NCBI GenBank assembly: GCA_964602515.1
Contig: CAZRRJ010000004.1
Location: 248,001-312,000 of the forward strand
Length of the DNA: 64,000 nt
Reading direction: 5' to 3'
Origin: Carboxylicivirga sp964602515
Lineage (GTDB): Bacteria > Bacteroidota > Bacteroidia > Bacteroidales > Marinilabiliaceae
A program made the translations under genes and the position numbers. The notes beneath the pieces were generated by a model, which made no database searches, was not told the DNA's origin, and saw only the letters and a list, made by a program, of their open reading frames with translations. Shown here one piece after another: positions 1 through 8,476 of this stretch. Every line of letters begins with the position of its first letter. Within the stretch, counting starts at the first letter, position 1.

Positions 1-115
1 CAAATATATTAAATGCTTGTTAATTTACACAAATTCATCCATCTACTAAGCCTCGATAACCGTAAGCTACAAAAGCGCTTAACTTTTTTTAACAGCACTA
101 ACATCCAGCAAGATG

Positions 116-146
116 TTGAATAGACAAAAGCTTTTTCTTACTTTTG
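116..146 (+). promoter_or_regulatory. Bacteroidota-type promoter for the NUMOD4 protein gene
   Basis: TTG at 116-118 is followed after 20 bases by TACTTTTG at 139-146, matching the phylum's -33 TTTG / -7 TAnnTTTG pattern and spacing. Transcription would start near 152, giving a leader of about 105 bases. This is a pattern match only. Confidence 0.5.
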
Positions 147-256
147 CTATTACTTTTTAACAGTTAGTAAACCCCAGCCTTTTTTTCCTCGAATATTTTT
201 CTGAAATAAACGTGCCGGGTAGAATTAAAATTTTAACCTTTAACCTAAATAGTGTA

Positions 257-820
257 ATGAAACCAAACATGAATGAACGTAAGCTTCGAAAAATTGACGA
301 TGAAGAGTGGAAGGAGCTAACGTTTACAGATAAGAAATACAAGATTAGTAATTACGGACGAATTAAAAGTTATTGTTACGACAAAGTAAACGGGCGAATT
401 GTAAAACTTGGTAATATTAAAGGTTTTTACAATGTCAGCTTACGGGTAAATGGACAAAAACGCTCCTTTCTTGTGCATAAGTTAACAGCAGAATATTTTG
501 TAGAGAAAACAGATGAAAACCAGGATGTAGTGATTCACTTGGATTGGAACAAACAAAACAACTTCTACACCAATTTAAAATGGGAAACCAAAGCCAACAG
601 CTATAAACGTATGCACAAAGTTCTCCAGGAAGCACGTAAAAAAGCAGGCAAAGTAGTAACCAGCTCCAAACTCTCTAAAAATGATGTTGCAGCCATAAAG
701 AGAATGCTTGAAAAGGGGGTTAAGCAAAATTTAATAGCAAAACTCTTTTGTGTAAGTGAAATGCAGGTAAGTCGGATTGCCCGCAAAGAAAACTGGGCGG
801 AAATTGAACCAAATATTTAG
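257..820 (+). CDS. NUMOD4/HNH-like DNA-binding protein with C-terminal helix-turn-helix
   Basis: The protein (about 187 residues) opens with a NUMOD4-like DNA-binding segment (EEWKEL..., then ISNYGRIKSY). An HNH_3-like core follows: VHKLTAEYF, IHLDWNKQNN and NLKWET. The His of the usual NHID box is kept but the Asn before it is Ile. The last 50 residues look like a helix-turn-helix (KLSKNDVAAIKRML, LIAKLFCVS, VSRIA). Such free-standing proteins resemble homing-endonuclease relatives and may act as nucleases or, as I think likelier here, as DNA-binding regulators. ATG codons lie at 257 and 269; an upstream GTG at 212 is possible but less likely. It has its own promoter and a strong terminator, so it appears monocistronic. 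Confidence 0.75.
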   Translation: MKPNMNERKLRKIDDEEWKELTFTDKKYKISNYGRIKSYCYDKVNGRIVKLGNIKGFYNVSLRVNGQKRSFLVHKLTAEYFVEKTDENQDVVIHLDWNKQNNFYTNLKWETKANSYKRMHKVLQEARKKAGKVVTSSKLSKNDVAAIKRMLEKGVKQNLIAKLFCVSEMQVSRIARKENWAEIEPNI

Positions 821-843
821 CAACAGCTATAAGTAAAATAAAG

Positions 844-878
844 AATAAGGGGGTGGATAGCCCCCTTATTTATATTTT
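844..878 (+). terminator. Intrinsic terminator after the NUMOD4 gene
   Basis: A perfect 10-bp stem (844-853 with 861-870) closes a 7-base loop and is followed by a T-rich tract. It lies 24 bases after the stop codon. Confidence 0.8.
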
Positions 879-1160
879 AAATAAACCTGAACCCAACATA
901 AAAATCTGCCTTAAACTCTAATCTACTGGCTGTTATGTCACATTCAATCTAAAAGTATCAGAAAACAAAGCAAAACAGATTTTTTCTTGATACTTGTATT
1001 TTGAATGTTGATACCTTTATTACTACAGATACAAAACACCTCTATTTCAACCACTTAAAACATAACACCAGATCAAACTCTCTTAAAATAAAAAAAATAT
1101 CTAAGAATTATCCTGTCTCTTCAGAGCGGTATGTCATTACGGCTTATTGCCTAATACGTT

Positions 1161-1188
1161 ATTCCGGGCTGAAAAGCCCGGAATTTTT
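1161..1188 (+). terminator. Orphan terminator-like hairpin
   Basis: A perfect 10-bp GC-rich stem (1161-1170 with 1175-1184) is closed by a GAAA tetraloop and followed by a run of T. No gene ends near it on either strand: the last stop codon upstream is at 820, already behind its own terminator. It may end a small non-coding transcript, or be a relic. Confidence 0.55.
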
Positions 1189-1409
1189 GACACAAAATTA
1201 CCACAATATATTATCGGACGTTAAGGCAATAGTCTTATTAAGCCATAATACCTCCAGCATCAATACAAAAATTGTAGCTATGTAGATCTTAAATAAAAAA
1301 CCTTTTTTAATCTTATTAAACAATCTACTCAACTCAAAGCTCTCTATTCCATCAATCTTAAGATTCGTTAAAAATGGAGTTGGAAAAAATATCCTACTTT
1401 AATTTGTAT

Positions 1410-1417
1410 TACTTTTG
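1410..1417 (+). promoter_or_regulatory. Putative -7 element (TACTTTTG) of the ClC gene
   Basis: An exact match to TAnnTTTG lies 8 bases before the ATG at 1426, which would make the transcript almost leaderless. I see no good -33 TTTG at the proper distance, so support is weak. Confidence 0.35.
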
Positions 1418-1425
1418 CTCGCATT

Positions 1426-3204
1426 ATGAACAGACTTAATCATTTAGTTGGAAAGTTTCTTATTTGGCGTGTAAAAAACATCAGTCAGAAGCATTTTATT
1501 CTATTACTTAGCTTGCTGGTAGGTACATTTAGTGGACTTGCAGCTGTTACTCTAAAAAATACCATTCACTTTACCCATTCATTATTAACCGAGAATTTTC
1601 ATCTTGAAAGTCGTAACTACTTATATCTTGCCTATCCGATGATAGGTATTCTTATTACTGTATTAATCATTAAGTATTTTGTAAAAGATAGTCTGGGACA
1701 TGGTGTCAGCAAAATACTGTATGCCATTTCTAAGAGAGGTGGACATATGAAAGCCCATAATAACTTCTCTTCTATATTAACAAGCACATTTACTATTGGT
1801 TTTGGTGGTTCAGTCGGAGCTGAAGCTCCCATTGTATTAACAGGTGCTTCTATTGGCTCATCGCTGGGGCGTTTATTCCGTATGAATAGTAAAACCATTA
1901 TTCTTTTGATGGGTTGCGGTGCTGCCGGTGCAATAGCGGGTATTTTTAAGGCTCCTATAGCAGGGCTGGTGTTTACGCTTGAGATTTTAATGCTTGACTT
2001 AACCATGGCATCTGTAGTACCCTTGTTAATTTCTGCAATAAGTGCTTCAACAATAGCTTATTTCTTTTTAGGAAAAGAGGTTGAATTTGTTTTTGCCTTA
2101 GAGGCTCCTTTTCATTTGAATAACATTCCATACTATGTTTTGCTAGGTATACTTGCCGGGTTAATATCGCTTTATTTTACACGTGGTATAATGAATATTG
2201 AACAACGTTTTTCAAAATTCAAAAACCCGTTTAACAAATGGATTATCGGCGGTTTATCTTTAAGCCTGCTTATCTTTTTATTCCCACCCTTATATGGTGA
2301 AGGTTATCAAACTATTATTGCGCTGTTAAACGGTCAGAGCGAAGTTATTACAGGTGGTAGTTTTTTTTATGACTGGCATGATAACGCTTGGGCTCTGTTA
2401 GCATTTTTAGGCCTTCTTATTATTTTTAAAGTATTGGCTACTGCAGCAACCACAGCTAGTGGCGGAATAGGTGGTATTTTCGCTCCTTCTTTATTTATGG
2501 GTGGTGTTACCGGGTACTTTTTTGCAAAGCTGATTAATACACTGGGTTTTGCCAACTTGCCCTCATCCCATTTTACTCTGGTTGGGATGGCTGGATTAAT
2601 GGCCGGTGTAATGCACGCACCACTAACAGCGATCTTCCTTATTGCCGAAATTACCAATGGTTATGGTTTATTTATTCCTTTAATGATAACGTCTACCATT
2701 GCCTATTTAACCATTATGTATTTTGAACCACACTCACTTTACACAAAACATTTGGCAGCTAAGGGCGAACTAATAACGCACCATAAGGATAAAGCGGTTT
2801 TAACCATGATGCGTTTAGACCGAGTACTGGAAACAGACTTTAAATGCGTTAACCCTAAAATAACATTAGGAGAACTTGTAAAAGTTATTTCGACATCTAA
2901 AAGAAATATTTTTCCGGTTACAGACGATGATTCTAAACTGAGAGGAATTGTATTGCTTGACGACATTCGTGAAATCATGTTTAATAATGAGTTATACAAT
3001 AAATCAAAGGTTGAGGACCTGATGTCGATACCTCCAACAATGATTGAGCACAACGAAAACATGGATAAGGTCATGCGTAAGTTTGAAGAAACAGGTGCAT
3101 GGAATCTTCCTGTTGTAGAAAATGGCAGGTACCTTGGTTTTGTATCCAAATCAAAAATCTTTTCGGTTTACCGACGGGTATTAATCCATTATTCTGACGA
3201 TTAA
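1426..3204 (+). CDS. ClC-family chloride channel/transporter with C-terminal CBS pair
   Basis: This inner-membrane ClC protein of 592 residues moves chloride, as a channel or a Cl-/H+ exchanger. The pore motifs are recognisable: GHGVSK near residue 91 (selectivity-filter loop; the Ser of the classic GSGIP is His), GAEAP with the gating glutamate at residue 133, and GGIGGIFAPSLF near 350. The internal proton glutamate of E. coli ClcA (the second E of IEEM) is replaced: here the segment reads TLEILM, with Glu186 then Ile187. That would favour channel-like or altered coupling (inference). About the last 140 residues form two CBS modules, which usually sense adenine nucleotides. The gene stands alone between intergenic regions. 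Confidence 0.92.
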   Translation: MNRLNHLVGKFLIWRVKNISQKHFILLLSLLVGTFSGLAAVTLKNTIHFTHSLLTENFHLESRNYLYLAYPMIGILITVLIIKYFVKDSLGHGVSKILYAISKRGGHMKAHNNFSSILTSTFTIGFGGSVGAEAPIVLTGASIGSSLGRLFRMNSKTIILLMGCGAAGAIAGIFKAPIAGLVFTLEILMLDLTMASVVPLLISAISASTIAYFFLGKEVEFVFALEAPFHLNNIPYYVLLGILAGLISLYFTRGIMNIEQRFSKFKNPFNKWIIGGLSLSLLIFLFPPLYGEGYQTIIALLNGQSEVITGGSFFYDWHDNAWALLAFLGLLIIFKVLATAATTASGGIGGIFAPSLFMGGVTGYFFAKLINTLGFANLPSSHFTLVGMAGLMAGVMHAPLTAIFLIAEITNGYGLFIPLMITSTIAYLTIMYFEPHSLYTKHLAAKGELITHHKDKAVLTMMRLDRVLETDFKCVNPKITLGELVKVISTSKRNIFPVTDDDSKLRGIVLLDDIREIMFNNELYNKSKVEDLMSIPPTMIEHNENMDKVMRKFEETGAWNLPVVENGRYLGFVSKSKIFSVYRRVLIHYSDD

Positions 3205-3675
3205 AAACGGCTGTATCAGTAACAACTATTTCTTCCCAACCTTATTTCATTCATGAGCTTTGCCATGCCAAAAGATGAATAATGTCAATTCTGCCTAAAA
3301 TCATTTTTGCATCTCATGAAAAGTTATAAACTGCAATGTTTTTTTTATCATATGGTTCGCTTAAATTTGTGTTCCTTTGATTAAACTAACACATTGAAGA
3401 TTAACCCAAACAGTTAATCTCCCTAAAAGGTACATCTGCAACGGCAGGTAAAAAGTGAGAAATAATTTGATAATAACGGGTTACAATAGGCAAACTTTAA
3501 GCAAAGCATGAGCTTATTTAAGGAGGTTAACCTTTTAGTTGAACCTGATTAGTACTTATTAATTTTACACATGAAACAGGCCAAGGGCAATACTCCTCAA
3601 ACAGAAGTACCGATAATTATCGGAACCCAAAATTGGTAAGTTGCATGTGACCGTAAAAAACAATTTTATAAACAT
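3205..3675. other. Long intergenic region / presumed glyA leader
   Basis: This 471-base region separates the ClC and glyA genes. TAAATTTG at 3362-3369 matches the phylum's -7 box (poor -33), which would give glyA an untranslated leader of about 300 bases. The leader holds a 22-codon frame (3571-3639) and a perfect 14-bp palindrome at 3610-3623. It does not match the ZTP, SAM, THF or TPP riboswitch consensus as I know them. Its length and position suggest cis-regulation, but that is inference. Confidence 0.4.
3571..3639 (+). CDS. Possible 22-residue upstream peptide in the glyA leader
   Basis: An ATG frame of 22 codons ends with TAA 36 bases before the glyA start. The peptide (MKQAKGNTPQ... 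ending GTQNW) has no Ser, Gly or Met run suggesting attenuation, and no family resemblance. A palindrome, CCGATAATTATCGG, lies inside it. It could be chance in a leader of this length; only its position supports it. Confidence 0.2.
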   Translation: MKQAKGNTPQTEVPIIIGTQNW

Positions 3676-4956
3676 ATGAAAAGAGATACAGTAATTTTCG
3701 ATCTGATTAAGAAGGAATATGCTCGCCAAAAAGAAGGTATTGAGTTAATTGCTTCTGAGAATTTTGTAAGTGAGCAGGTAATGGAAGCACAGGGTTCTTG
3801 TTTAACTAATAAATATGCCGAGGGCTATCCGGGTAAGCGCTATTACGGTGGTTGCCAGGTGGTAGACCAAACTGAGCAACTGGCTATAGACCGTGCTTGT
3901 GAATTATTTGGTGCTGCTTATGCTAATGTTCAGCCTCACTCAGGAGCACAAGCCAATGCGGCTGTATTTTTTGCTTGTCTTAAGCCGGGTGATACATTTA
4001 TGGGCCTTGACCTGGCTCATGGTGGCCACTTAACACATGGTTCTCCTGTTAACTTCTCTGGTGTAACCTATAATGCCATTTCATACCATGTAAAAGAAGA
4101 TACCGGTTTGGTTGATTACGATGAGATGGAAGCTATGGCTCGTGAACATAAGCCCAAAATGATTATTGCAGGTGCTTCGGCTTACTCGCGTGAGTGGGAT
4201 TATGCCCGTATGCGTCGTTTAGCTGACGAAATTGGTGCACTTTTACTTTGCGATATGGCTCACCCTGCCGGAATGATTGCCAAAGGCCGCTTAAATAATC
4301 CTGTTGAACACTGCCATATTGTAACAACAACAACACACAAAACTTTACGCGGACCTCGTGGTGGAATGATCTTAATGGGTAAAGACTACGAAAACCCATT
4401 TGGATATAAAACACCAAAAGGCGAAACAAAAATGATGAGTGCAGTTCTTGATTTTGCGGTATTCCCGGGACAACAAGGCGGACCTCTTGAGCATGTTATA
4501 GCTGCTAAGGCCATTGCTTTTGGAGAGGCTTTATCAGATGACTTTGCTACTTATGTAGACCAGGTACGCTCAAATGCACAGGCAATGGCTGATGAGTTCG
4601 TAAAAATGGGATATAAAATTATATCTGGTGGAACAGACAACCACTTAATGCTTATCGACCTTCGCACCAAATTTCCTGATATTTCAGGTAAAAAAGTAGA
4701 GAATACTTTGGTAAAAGCAGATATCACTATTAATAAAAACATGGTGCCTTTTGATACCCGTTCTCCTTTCTCTACATCAGGAATCCGCGTTGGTACTTCT
4801 GCAATTACTTCGCGTGGTTTAAAAGAAGATGATATGCGTACAATTGTTGGTTTAATTGACGAGGTTATTTCAAATATTGATAACGAAGAAGCTATTGCTA
4901 AAGTACGTACAAAAGTAAATACACTAATGGCTGATAAACCAATGTTTGCCTGGTAA
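3676..4956 (+). CDS. glyA: Serine hydroxymethyltransferase
   Basis: This cytosolic PLP enzyme converts serine and tetrahydrofolate to glycine and 5,10-methylene-tetrahydrofolate, the main source of one-carbon units. The 426-residue length is normal. The N-terminal region (IELIASENF, NKYAEGYPGKRYYGG) and the PLP-lysine motif TTTTHKTLRGPRGG, with Lys222 as the Schiff-base residue, are intact. It is transcribed alone, with a long upstream region and a clear terminator 24 bases after the stop. The ATG at 3676 gives the usual N terminus. Confidence 0.97.
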   Translation: MKRDTVIFDLIKKEYARQKEGIELIASENFVSEQVMEAQGSCLTNKYAEGYPGKRYYGGCQVVDQTEQLAIDRACELFGAAYANVQPHSGAQANAAVFFACLKPGDTFMGLDLAHGGHLTHGSPVNFSGVTYNAISYHVKEDTGLVDYDEMEAMAREHKPKMIIAGASAYSREWDYARMRRLADEIGALLLCDMAHPAGMIAKGRLNNPVEHCHIVTTTTHKTLRGPRGGMILMGKDYENPFGYKTPKGETKMMSAVLDFAVFPGQQGGPLEHVIAAKAIAFGEALSDDFATYVDQVRSNAQAMADEFVKMGYKIISGGTDNHLMLIDLRTKFPDISGKKVENTLVKADITINKNMVPFDTRSPFSTSGIRVGTSAITSRGLKEDDMRTIVGLIDEVISNIDNEEAIAKVRTKVNTLMADKPMFAW

Positions 4957-4979
4957 GTAAATATTATTCAATCATAATT

Positions 4980-5014
4980 AAAGCCGCTTTTCAAATGATA
5001 AGCGGCTTTCTTTT
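4980..5014 (+). terminator. glyA terminator
   Basis: AAAGCCGCTT (4980-4989) pairs perfectly with AAGCGGCTTT (5000-5009) across a 10-base loop and is followed by CTTTTG. Confidence 0.8.
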
Positions 5015-5092
5015 GCAAATTATTCTCATATTCGTTTATCTTTAAGTGCAAACTACATTGAATAGAATTAGTGTAACAGCAAAAACTCAGTA

Positions 5093-5842
5093 ATGACAAT
5101 TCCTGAAGCCGTACTACTTACTCTTGCCGGTTTATTTGCCGGCTTTATCAATACGCTTTCCGGAAGTGGCTCTTTACTTACGTTACCACTTTTAATATTT
5201 ATGGGGCTTTCACCACATCAGGCGAATGCAAGCAACAGGATTGCCATATTTTTTCAGAATGTGGTAGCAGTGCGCAATTTCAAACAACAAAATCTTATCA
5301 ACTTTAAAAATAGCTTATACCTATTACTGCCGGCTCTAGCAGGCGCATTAACCGGAGCCTCTTTAGCGGTAAAAGTTAATGAGGAGGTACTCAACTATTT
5401 TATTGGTGCTCTCTTATTTATTATGTTCTTTGTTATTCTTTTAAAACCGGATAAGTGGGTAAAAGCACAAGCCGGAAAGGCAAAAGAAAAACCGGGTTAT
5501 TGGCAAATCATAATTTTATTTTTTATTGGTGTGTACGGTGGTTTTATACAAGCTGGTGTTGGGTTCTTTTTACTTACCAACTTAGTATTGGGAGTTGGCT
5601 ATGATTTGATTAAAGCAAATGCTATTAAGGTATTAATTGTACTGTCTTATACTTCTGTTGCGCTTATTATTTTTATATGGTCGGGACAGGTTAACTTTTT
5701 ATACGGCTTTGTTCTTGCTATGGGTAACGCCAGCGGTGCCTTTATTGCATCAAAATATGCTCAAAAGATTGGTGCCAAATACATCCGCCATATTCTGCTC
5801 GTTACCATTCTACTTGCCTGTATAAAAGTTCTGCTTAATTAA
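5093..5842 (+). CDS. TSUP (TauE/SafE) family membrane permease
   Basis: This 249-residue, very hydrophobic protein has about eight membrane segments in two similar halves. Each half opens with a Gly-rich helix, GLFAGFINTLSGSGSLL near the start and FIGVYGGFIQAGVGFFLL near residue 145, which is the hallmark of the TSUP/UPF0721 fold. Family members move sulfite, sulfoacetate, other organosulfur anions or related compounds; the substrate cannot be read here. It starts 136 bases after glyA, beyond that gene's terminator, and is convergent with the TonB-like gene. Confidence 0.88.
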   Translation: MTIPEAVLLTLAGLFAGFINTLSGSGSLLTLPLLIFMGLSPHQANASNRIAIFFQNVVAVRNFKQQNLINFKNSLYLLLPALAGALTGASLAVKVNEEVLNYFIGALLFIMFFVILLKPDKWVKAQAGKAKEKPGYWQIIILFFIGVYGGFIQAGVGFFLLTNLVLGVGYDLIKANAIKVLIVLSYTSVALIIFIWSGQVNFLYGFVLAMGNASGAFIASKYAQKIGAKYIRHILLVTILLACIKVLLN

Positions 5843-5880
5843 AACTGTTAAGCTTACCAGAAGCATTATATAAACAGCTA

Positions 5881-6852
5881 TTAATCCAATACAAAATGAT
5901 ACGTAATGGTACCCTTCTGATAAGCTGAAGCACTTTTATCAGCATTAAACCGGGCACGCCTTGCTGCTTCTTTAGCTTTGGAAATCAGATCTCTGTCCTG
6001 TGTAGTTGATCCTCTTAATTTATACTCTGCAGCTGTAACATAACCGTTCCTGTCTACCGTTATCTCAATAACAACAATACCTTCTTTATTCGAGTTATCA
6101 ACCGGTTCCGGAAATTTCCCTACCAACGAGCGCCCACTTAGACTAAATCCACTACCGGAATTACCTTGTCCTGAACCACTTCTATTTTTCGAGTTTGGGT
6201 CGCCTGTTATATAGCCCTGGTTACCATTACCGCCTGTATCTCCCTCAGAAGTATCATCACCACTTCCTTTACCAGTAAAAGCACCGGTAACACGGTTACG
6301 CGCTTCTGCTGCCTGTCGGGCCTGTTCTTCCTGTTTCTTACGCTCGGCCTCTTCACGAGCTCGTTGTTCTGCCAGTTCTTTTTGCCGTTGTGCCTCTTTC
6401 TCCTCTTCTATCTTGCGCAAACGATCAATTTCCTTTTGGCGTTCTATTTCTTTTTCCCTTTCTATCCGCTCTTGCTCTTCTTGTTGCTTACGCTCTTTCT
6501 CAATACGCTCTTTCTCCTCTTTTTCTTTTTTCTTCTCAGCCTCTGTCTTCACAACAGGAGCATCTTCAAAATCCTGTGTCTTTATCTCTTCTTTATCAGG
6601 TTCACTAACCACTGGTTCTGGTGTGTTATCTACTGGTGGTGGCGGTGGTGTAGATTCTTTTTCCACAGGAGGAGCCTGTGATTCTTTTGGTTCTACTTCA
6701 CCCTGACCTAGTACTGTATCGCCAAAATTTACTAATATTCCTTCTTCTTCCTGTGGCATACTTTTGAGGCCAAAGAATATCAATAACAATAGCACCAGAA
6801 TATGAAAAACAGTGGTACCGGCAATGCCGTATCTTTTATCCTTCTCTTCCAT
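5881..6852 (-). CDS. TonB-like energy-transducing protein
   Basis: This 323-residue protein has a cytosolic N terminus, one membrane helix (about residues 13-30), a Pro-rich stretch (PPPPPVDNTPEP), then a long Lys/Glu/Arg/Gln-rich segment (about 90-185) likely to be a long periplasmic helix. A Gly/Ser-rich linker leads to a C-terminal TonB-type domain (IVVIEITVDRNGYV, ARRARFNADKSAS). It is the last gene of the exbB-exbD-exbD-tonB operon, one base after the second exbD. It would carry proton-motive energy from the inner-membrane complex to outer-membrane receptors. The charged helix also recalls TolA, so a Tol-like role is not excluded. Confidence 0.88.
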   Translation of the reverse strand: MEEKDKRYGIAGTTVFHILVLLLLIFFGLKSMPQEEEGILVNFGDTVLGQGEVEPKESQAPPVEKESTPPPPPVDNTPEPVVSEPDKEEIKTQDFEDAPVVKTEAEKKKEKEEKERIEKERKQQEEQERIEREKEIERQKEIDRLRKIEEEKEAQRQKELAEQRAREEAERKKQEEQARQAAEARNRVTGAFTGKGSGDDTSEGDTGGNGNQGYITGDPNSKNRSGSGQGNSGSGFSLSGRSLVGKFPEPVDNSNKEGIVVIEITVDRNGYVTAAEYKLRGSTTQDRDLISKAKEAARRARFNADKSASAYQKGTITYHFVLD

Positions 6853-6853
6853 A

Positions 6854-7249
6854 TTACCTGCCTTGTGTTGCTAATATCAGTTTATATTTATTTCGGATTG
6901 CAATATCCCGTATACGTCCTACCGTCGAAAATGGCACAGATTCATCTACATGCAAAGCAATATAGGTGTCAGGGCTCTGCTCAATAATTTCTTTTAACCG
7001 ACGCTCTATTTTCCAGAATGGCACTTGCTCTCCTCCCACAAAATAACGTAAGTCTGCTGTAACGGAAACAGTAGTATTGGGCTTTGCTGATACCTGCTGA
7101 TCACTTTTGGGTAATACAAGATCCTTTACAGCCGGCGGAGTTACCAATGTAGATGTTATCATAAAAAATATCAACAACAGAAACACGATGTCAGTCATTG
7201 ACGACATGCTAAAACCCGAATCTACTTTACTACGTTTTTTAATTGCCAT
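6854..7249 (-). CDS. exbD: ExbD/TolR family protein (second copy)
   Basis: This 131-residue biopolymer-transport protein has a short cytosolic start (KKRSKVDSGFSMSSMTDIVF), one membrane helix (LLLIFFMITSTLV) with the Asp just before it that is needed for proton-driven movement, and a periplasmic domain. It partners with ExbB and TonB in the inner membrane. Its start codon abuts the end of the preceding exbD and the tonB-like gene follows at once, so the genes are co-translated. Two tandem ExbD copies beside one ExbB are common in Bacteroidota operons and suggest a heteromeric stator (inference). Confidence 0.93.
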   Translation of the reverse strand: MAIKKRSKVDSGFSMSSMTDIVFLLLIFFMITSTLVTPPAVKDLVLPKSDQQVSAKPNTTVSVTADLRYFVGGEQVPFWKIERRLKEIIEQSPDTYIALHVDESVPFSTVGRIRDIAIRNKYKLILATQGR

Positions 7250-7638
7250 TACCTGATATCTAAAATTACTTTCACACCGTTTGATTCTGCAATATCCAAT
7301 ACCCTCGCCACATTTCCTGTTGTTGCATTCTTATCGGTTCTTAACTTTACAATCGTTTTATCGTTACGATTAAAGGCTGCTTTCATGCCGGCTTCAATAT
7401 TATCGCCACCAATACGTTTACCTTCAACATAGTATCTCCCCGATGATGTCACCCTAATATTGAGGTACTTTTCAACAACAACCTTCTTTGTTGTTTTCTT
7501 TGGTATTAGTAACTTAATAGCATTAGGGTGTACCATTGTTGATGTAATCATAAAAAATATCAACAACAGGAACACAATGTCAGTCATTGATGACATACTG
7601 AAACTGGCACTTATTTTTGTTCTTCGCTTTAAAGCCAT
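7249..7638 (-). CDS. exbD: ExbD/TolR family protein (first copy)
   Basis: This 129-residue paralogue of the following gene has the same N-terminal signature (FSMSSMTDIVFLLLIFFMITST) and conserved Asp, but a diverged periplasmic half (YYVEGKRIGGDN, KVILDIR at the end). It lies 2 bases after exbB and overlaps the second exbD by one base. As part of an ExbB-ExbD channel it would convert proton flow into motion of TonB. The divergence between the copies outside the membrane anchor suggests different periplasmic contacts. Confidence 0.93.
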   Translation of the reverse strand: MALKRRTKISASFSMSSMTDIVFLLLIFFMITSTMVHPNAIKLLIPKKTTKKVVVEKYLNIRVTSSGRYYVEGKRIGGDNIEAGMKAAFNRNDKTIVKLRTDKNATTGNVARVLDIAESNGVKVILDIR

Positions 7639-7640
7639 GC

Positions 7641-8336
7641 TTAGTGAGCAGGTTCGTTAAGTAAATCCATAAACTCCATTGTACGTGCTTCCATTTTAAA
7701 GACGACCTTTTCAACTTTGGCAACCAAAATATTGTAAGCAAAATAAGCAATGATACCTACAACTAATCCGGTTACTGTTGTAACCATAGCGGTATAAATA
7801 CCTTCGGAAAGAACACCTACATCAATATTATTACCTGCGCTGGCCATATCAAAAAAGGCTTTTACCATGCCAATTACTGTACCCAAAAAACCAATCATAG
7901 GAGCTCCTCCTGCAACAGTGGCCAGTGTTGGTAAACTTTTTTCCAAGCGGCTAATTTCAAGGTTTCCCACATTTTCAATCGCTGTATTAACATCATTTAA
8001 GGGGCGTCCAATTCGCGATATTCCTTTTTCAATCATACGTGAGATCGGAAAATCATGTGATTGACACAGGGCCAGTGCCGATTCTATTTTACCATCGTGT
8101 ATATAGTCTTTTATCTTATTCATAAAACCAGCATCTTCATTTGAAGCTCGTTTTATAGCAAAATAACGTTCAAAGAATATATAAACAGAAATTATTGAAA
8201 GAATAGCCAGTGGAATCATAATCCAGCCACCTCTTATGGCCATATCAATATAATTCATACTCTGCACGGCCTCTTCTGCCAATTCATCTGTTGCAAGGTT
8301 TTCGGCATTTGCCTGAATGAATAATAACAAATTCAT
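7641..8336 (-). CDS. exbB: ExbB/TolQ/MotA family proton-channel protein
   Basis: This 231-residue protein is the first gene of the operon. It has a membrane helix near residues 36-55 (WIMIPLAILSIISVYIFFERY), a cytosolic middle, and two further helices: TVAGGAPMIGFLGTVIGMVKAF and YTAMVTTVTGLVVGIIAYFAYN. These are the typical MotA/TolQ/ExbB motifs forming the pentameric stator. CAAATTTA at 8390-8397 on the plus strand is a -7 box (TAAATTTG) on the minus strand, 54 bases before the start. The operon would energise TonB-dependent receptors, possibly including the thiamin receptor at 53.4 kb. Confidence 0.93.
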   Translation of the reverse strand: MNLLLFIQANAENLATDELAEEAVQSMNYIDMAIRGGWIMIPLAILSIISVYIFFERYFAIKRASNEDAGFMNKIKDYIHDGKIESALALCQSHDFPISRMIEKGISRIGRPLNDVNTAIENVGNLEISRLEKSLPTLATVAGGAPMIGFLGTVIGMVKAFFDMASAGNNIDVGVLSEGIYTAMVTTVTGLVVGIIAYFAYNILVAKVEKVVFKMEARTMEFMDLLNEPAH

Positions 8337-8476
8337 ATTCCTGTTTTTTTAGGTCAATCATTTTTAATTGTACGTTTTTCCGTCAGCATCAAATTTATTA
8401 CCCGGAAATGCAATACATCTATATTTTCGTCTGCTAAAATAATAAAAATAGCATTTCATCACTTAAACGAAAAAGT

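Larger units (their letters stand above)
875..1425. other. Intergenic stretch without a credible gene
   Basis: This 550-base AT-rich stretch has no protein-coding frame I can support. A 94-codon frame at 1001-1285 starts at TTG, has no family resemblance and runs straight through the hairpin at 1161-1188. That orphan hairpin is the only clear structure, apart from a -7-like box just before the ClC gene. Confidence 0.6.

Noticed and set aside
1001..1285. A 94-codon plus-strand frame in the spacer before the ClC gene
   Set aside because: It begins with TTG, has no family resemblance, and runs through a strong terminator-like hairpin.
3541..3560. GAACCTGAT in the glyA leader, resembling part of a TPP riboswitch
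   Set aside because: The other conserved TPP segments (GGGGTGC, CTGAGA, GGGAAA in order) are absent, so it is chance.
6364..6706. Several plus-strand frames opposite the TonB-like gene
   Set aside because: They are antisense images of the Lys/Glu-rich low-complexity coding segment and consist mostly of Phe, Leu and Ser.
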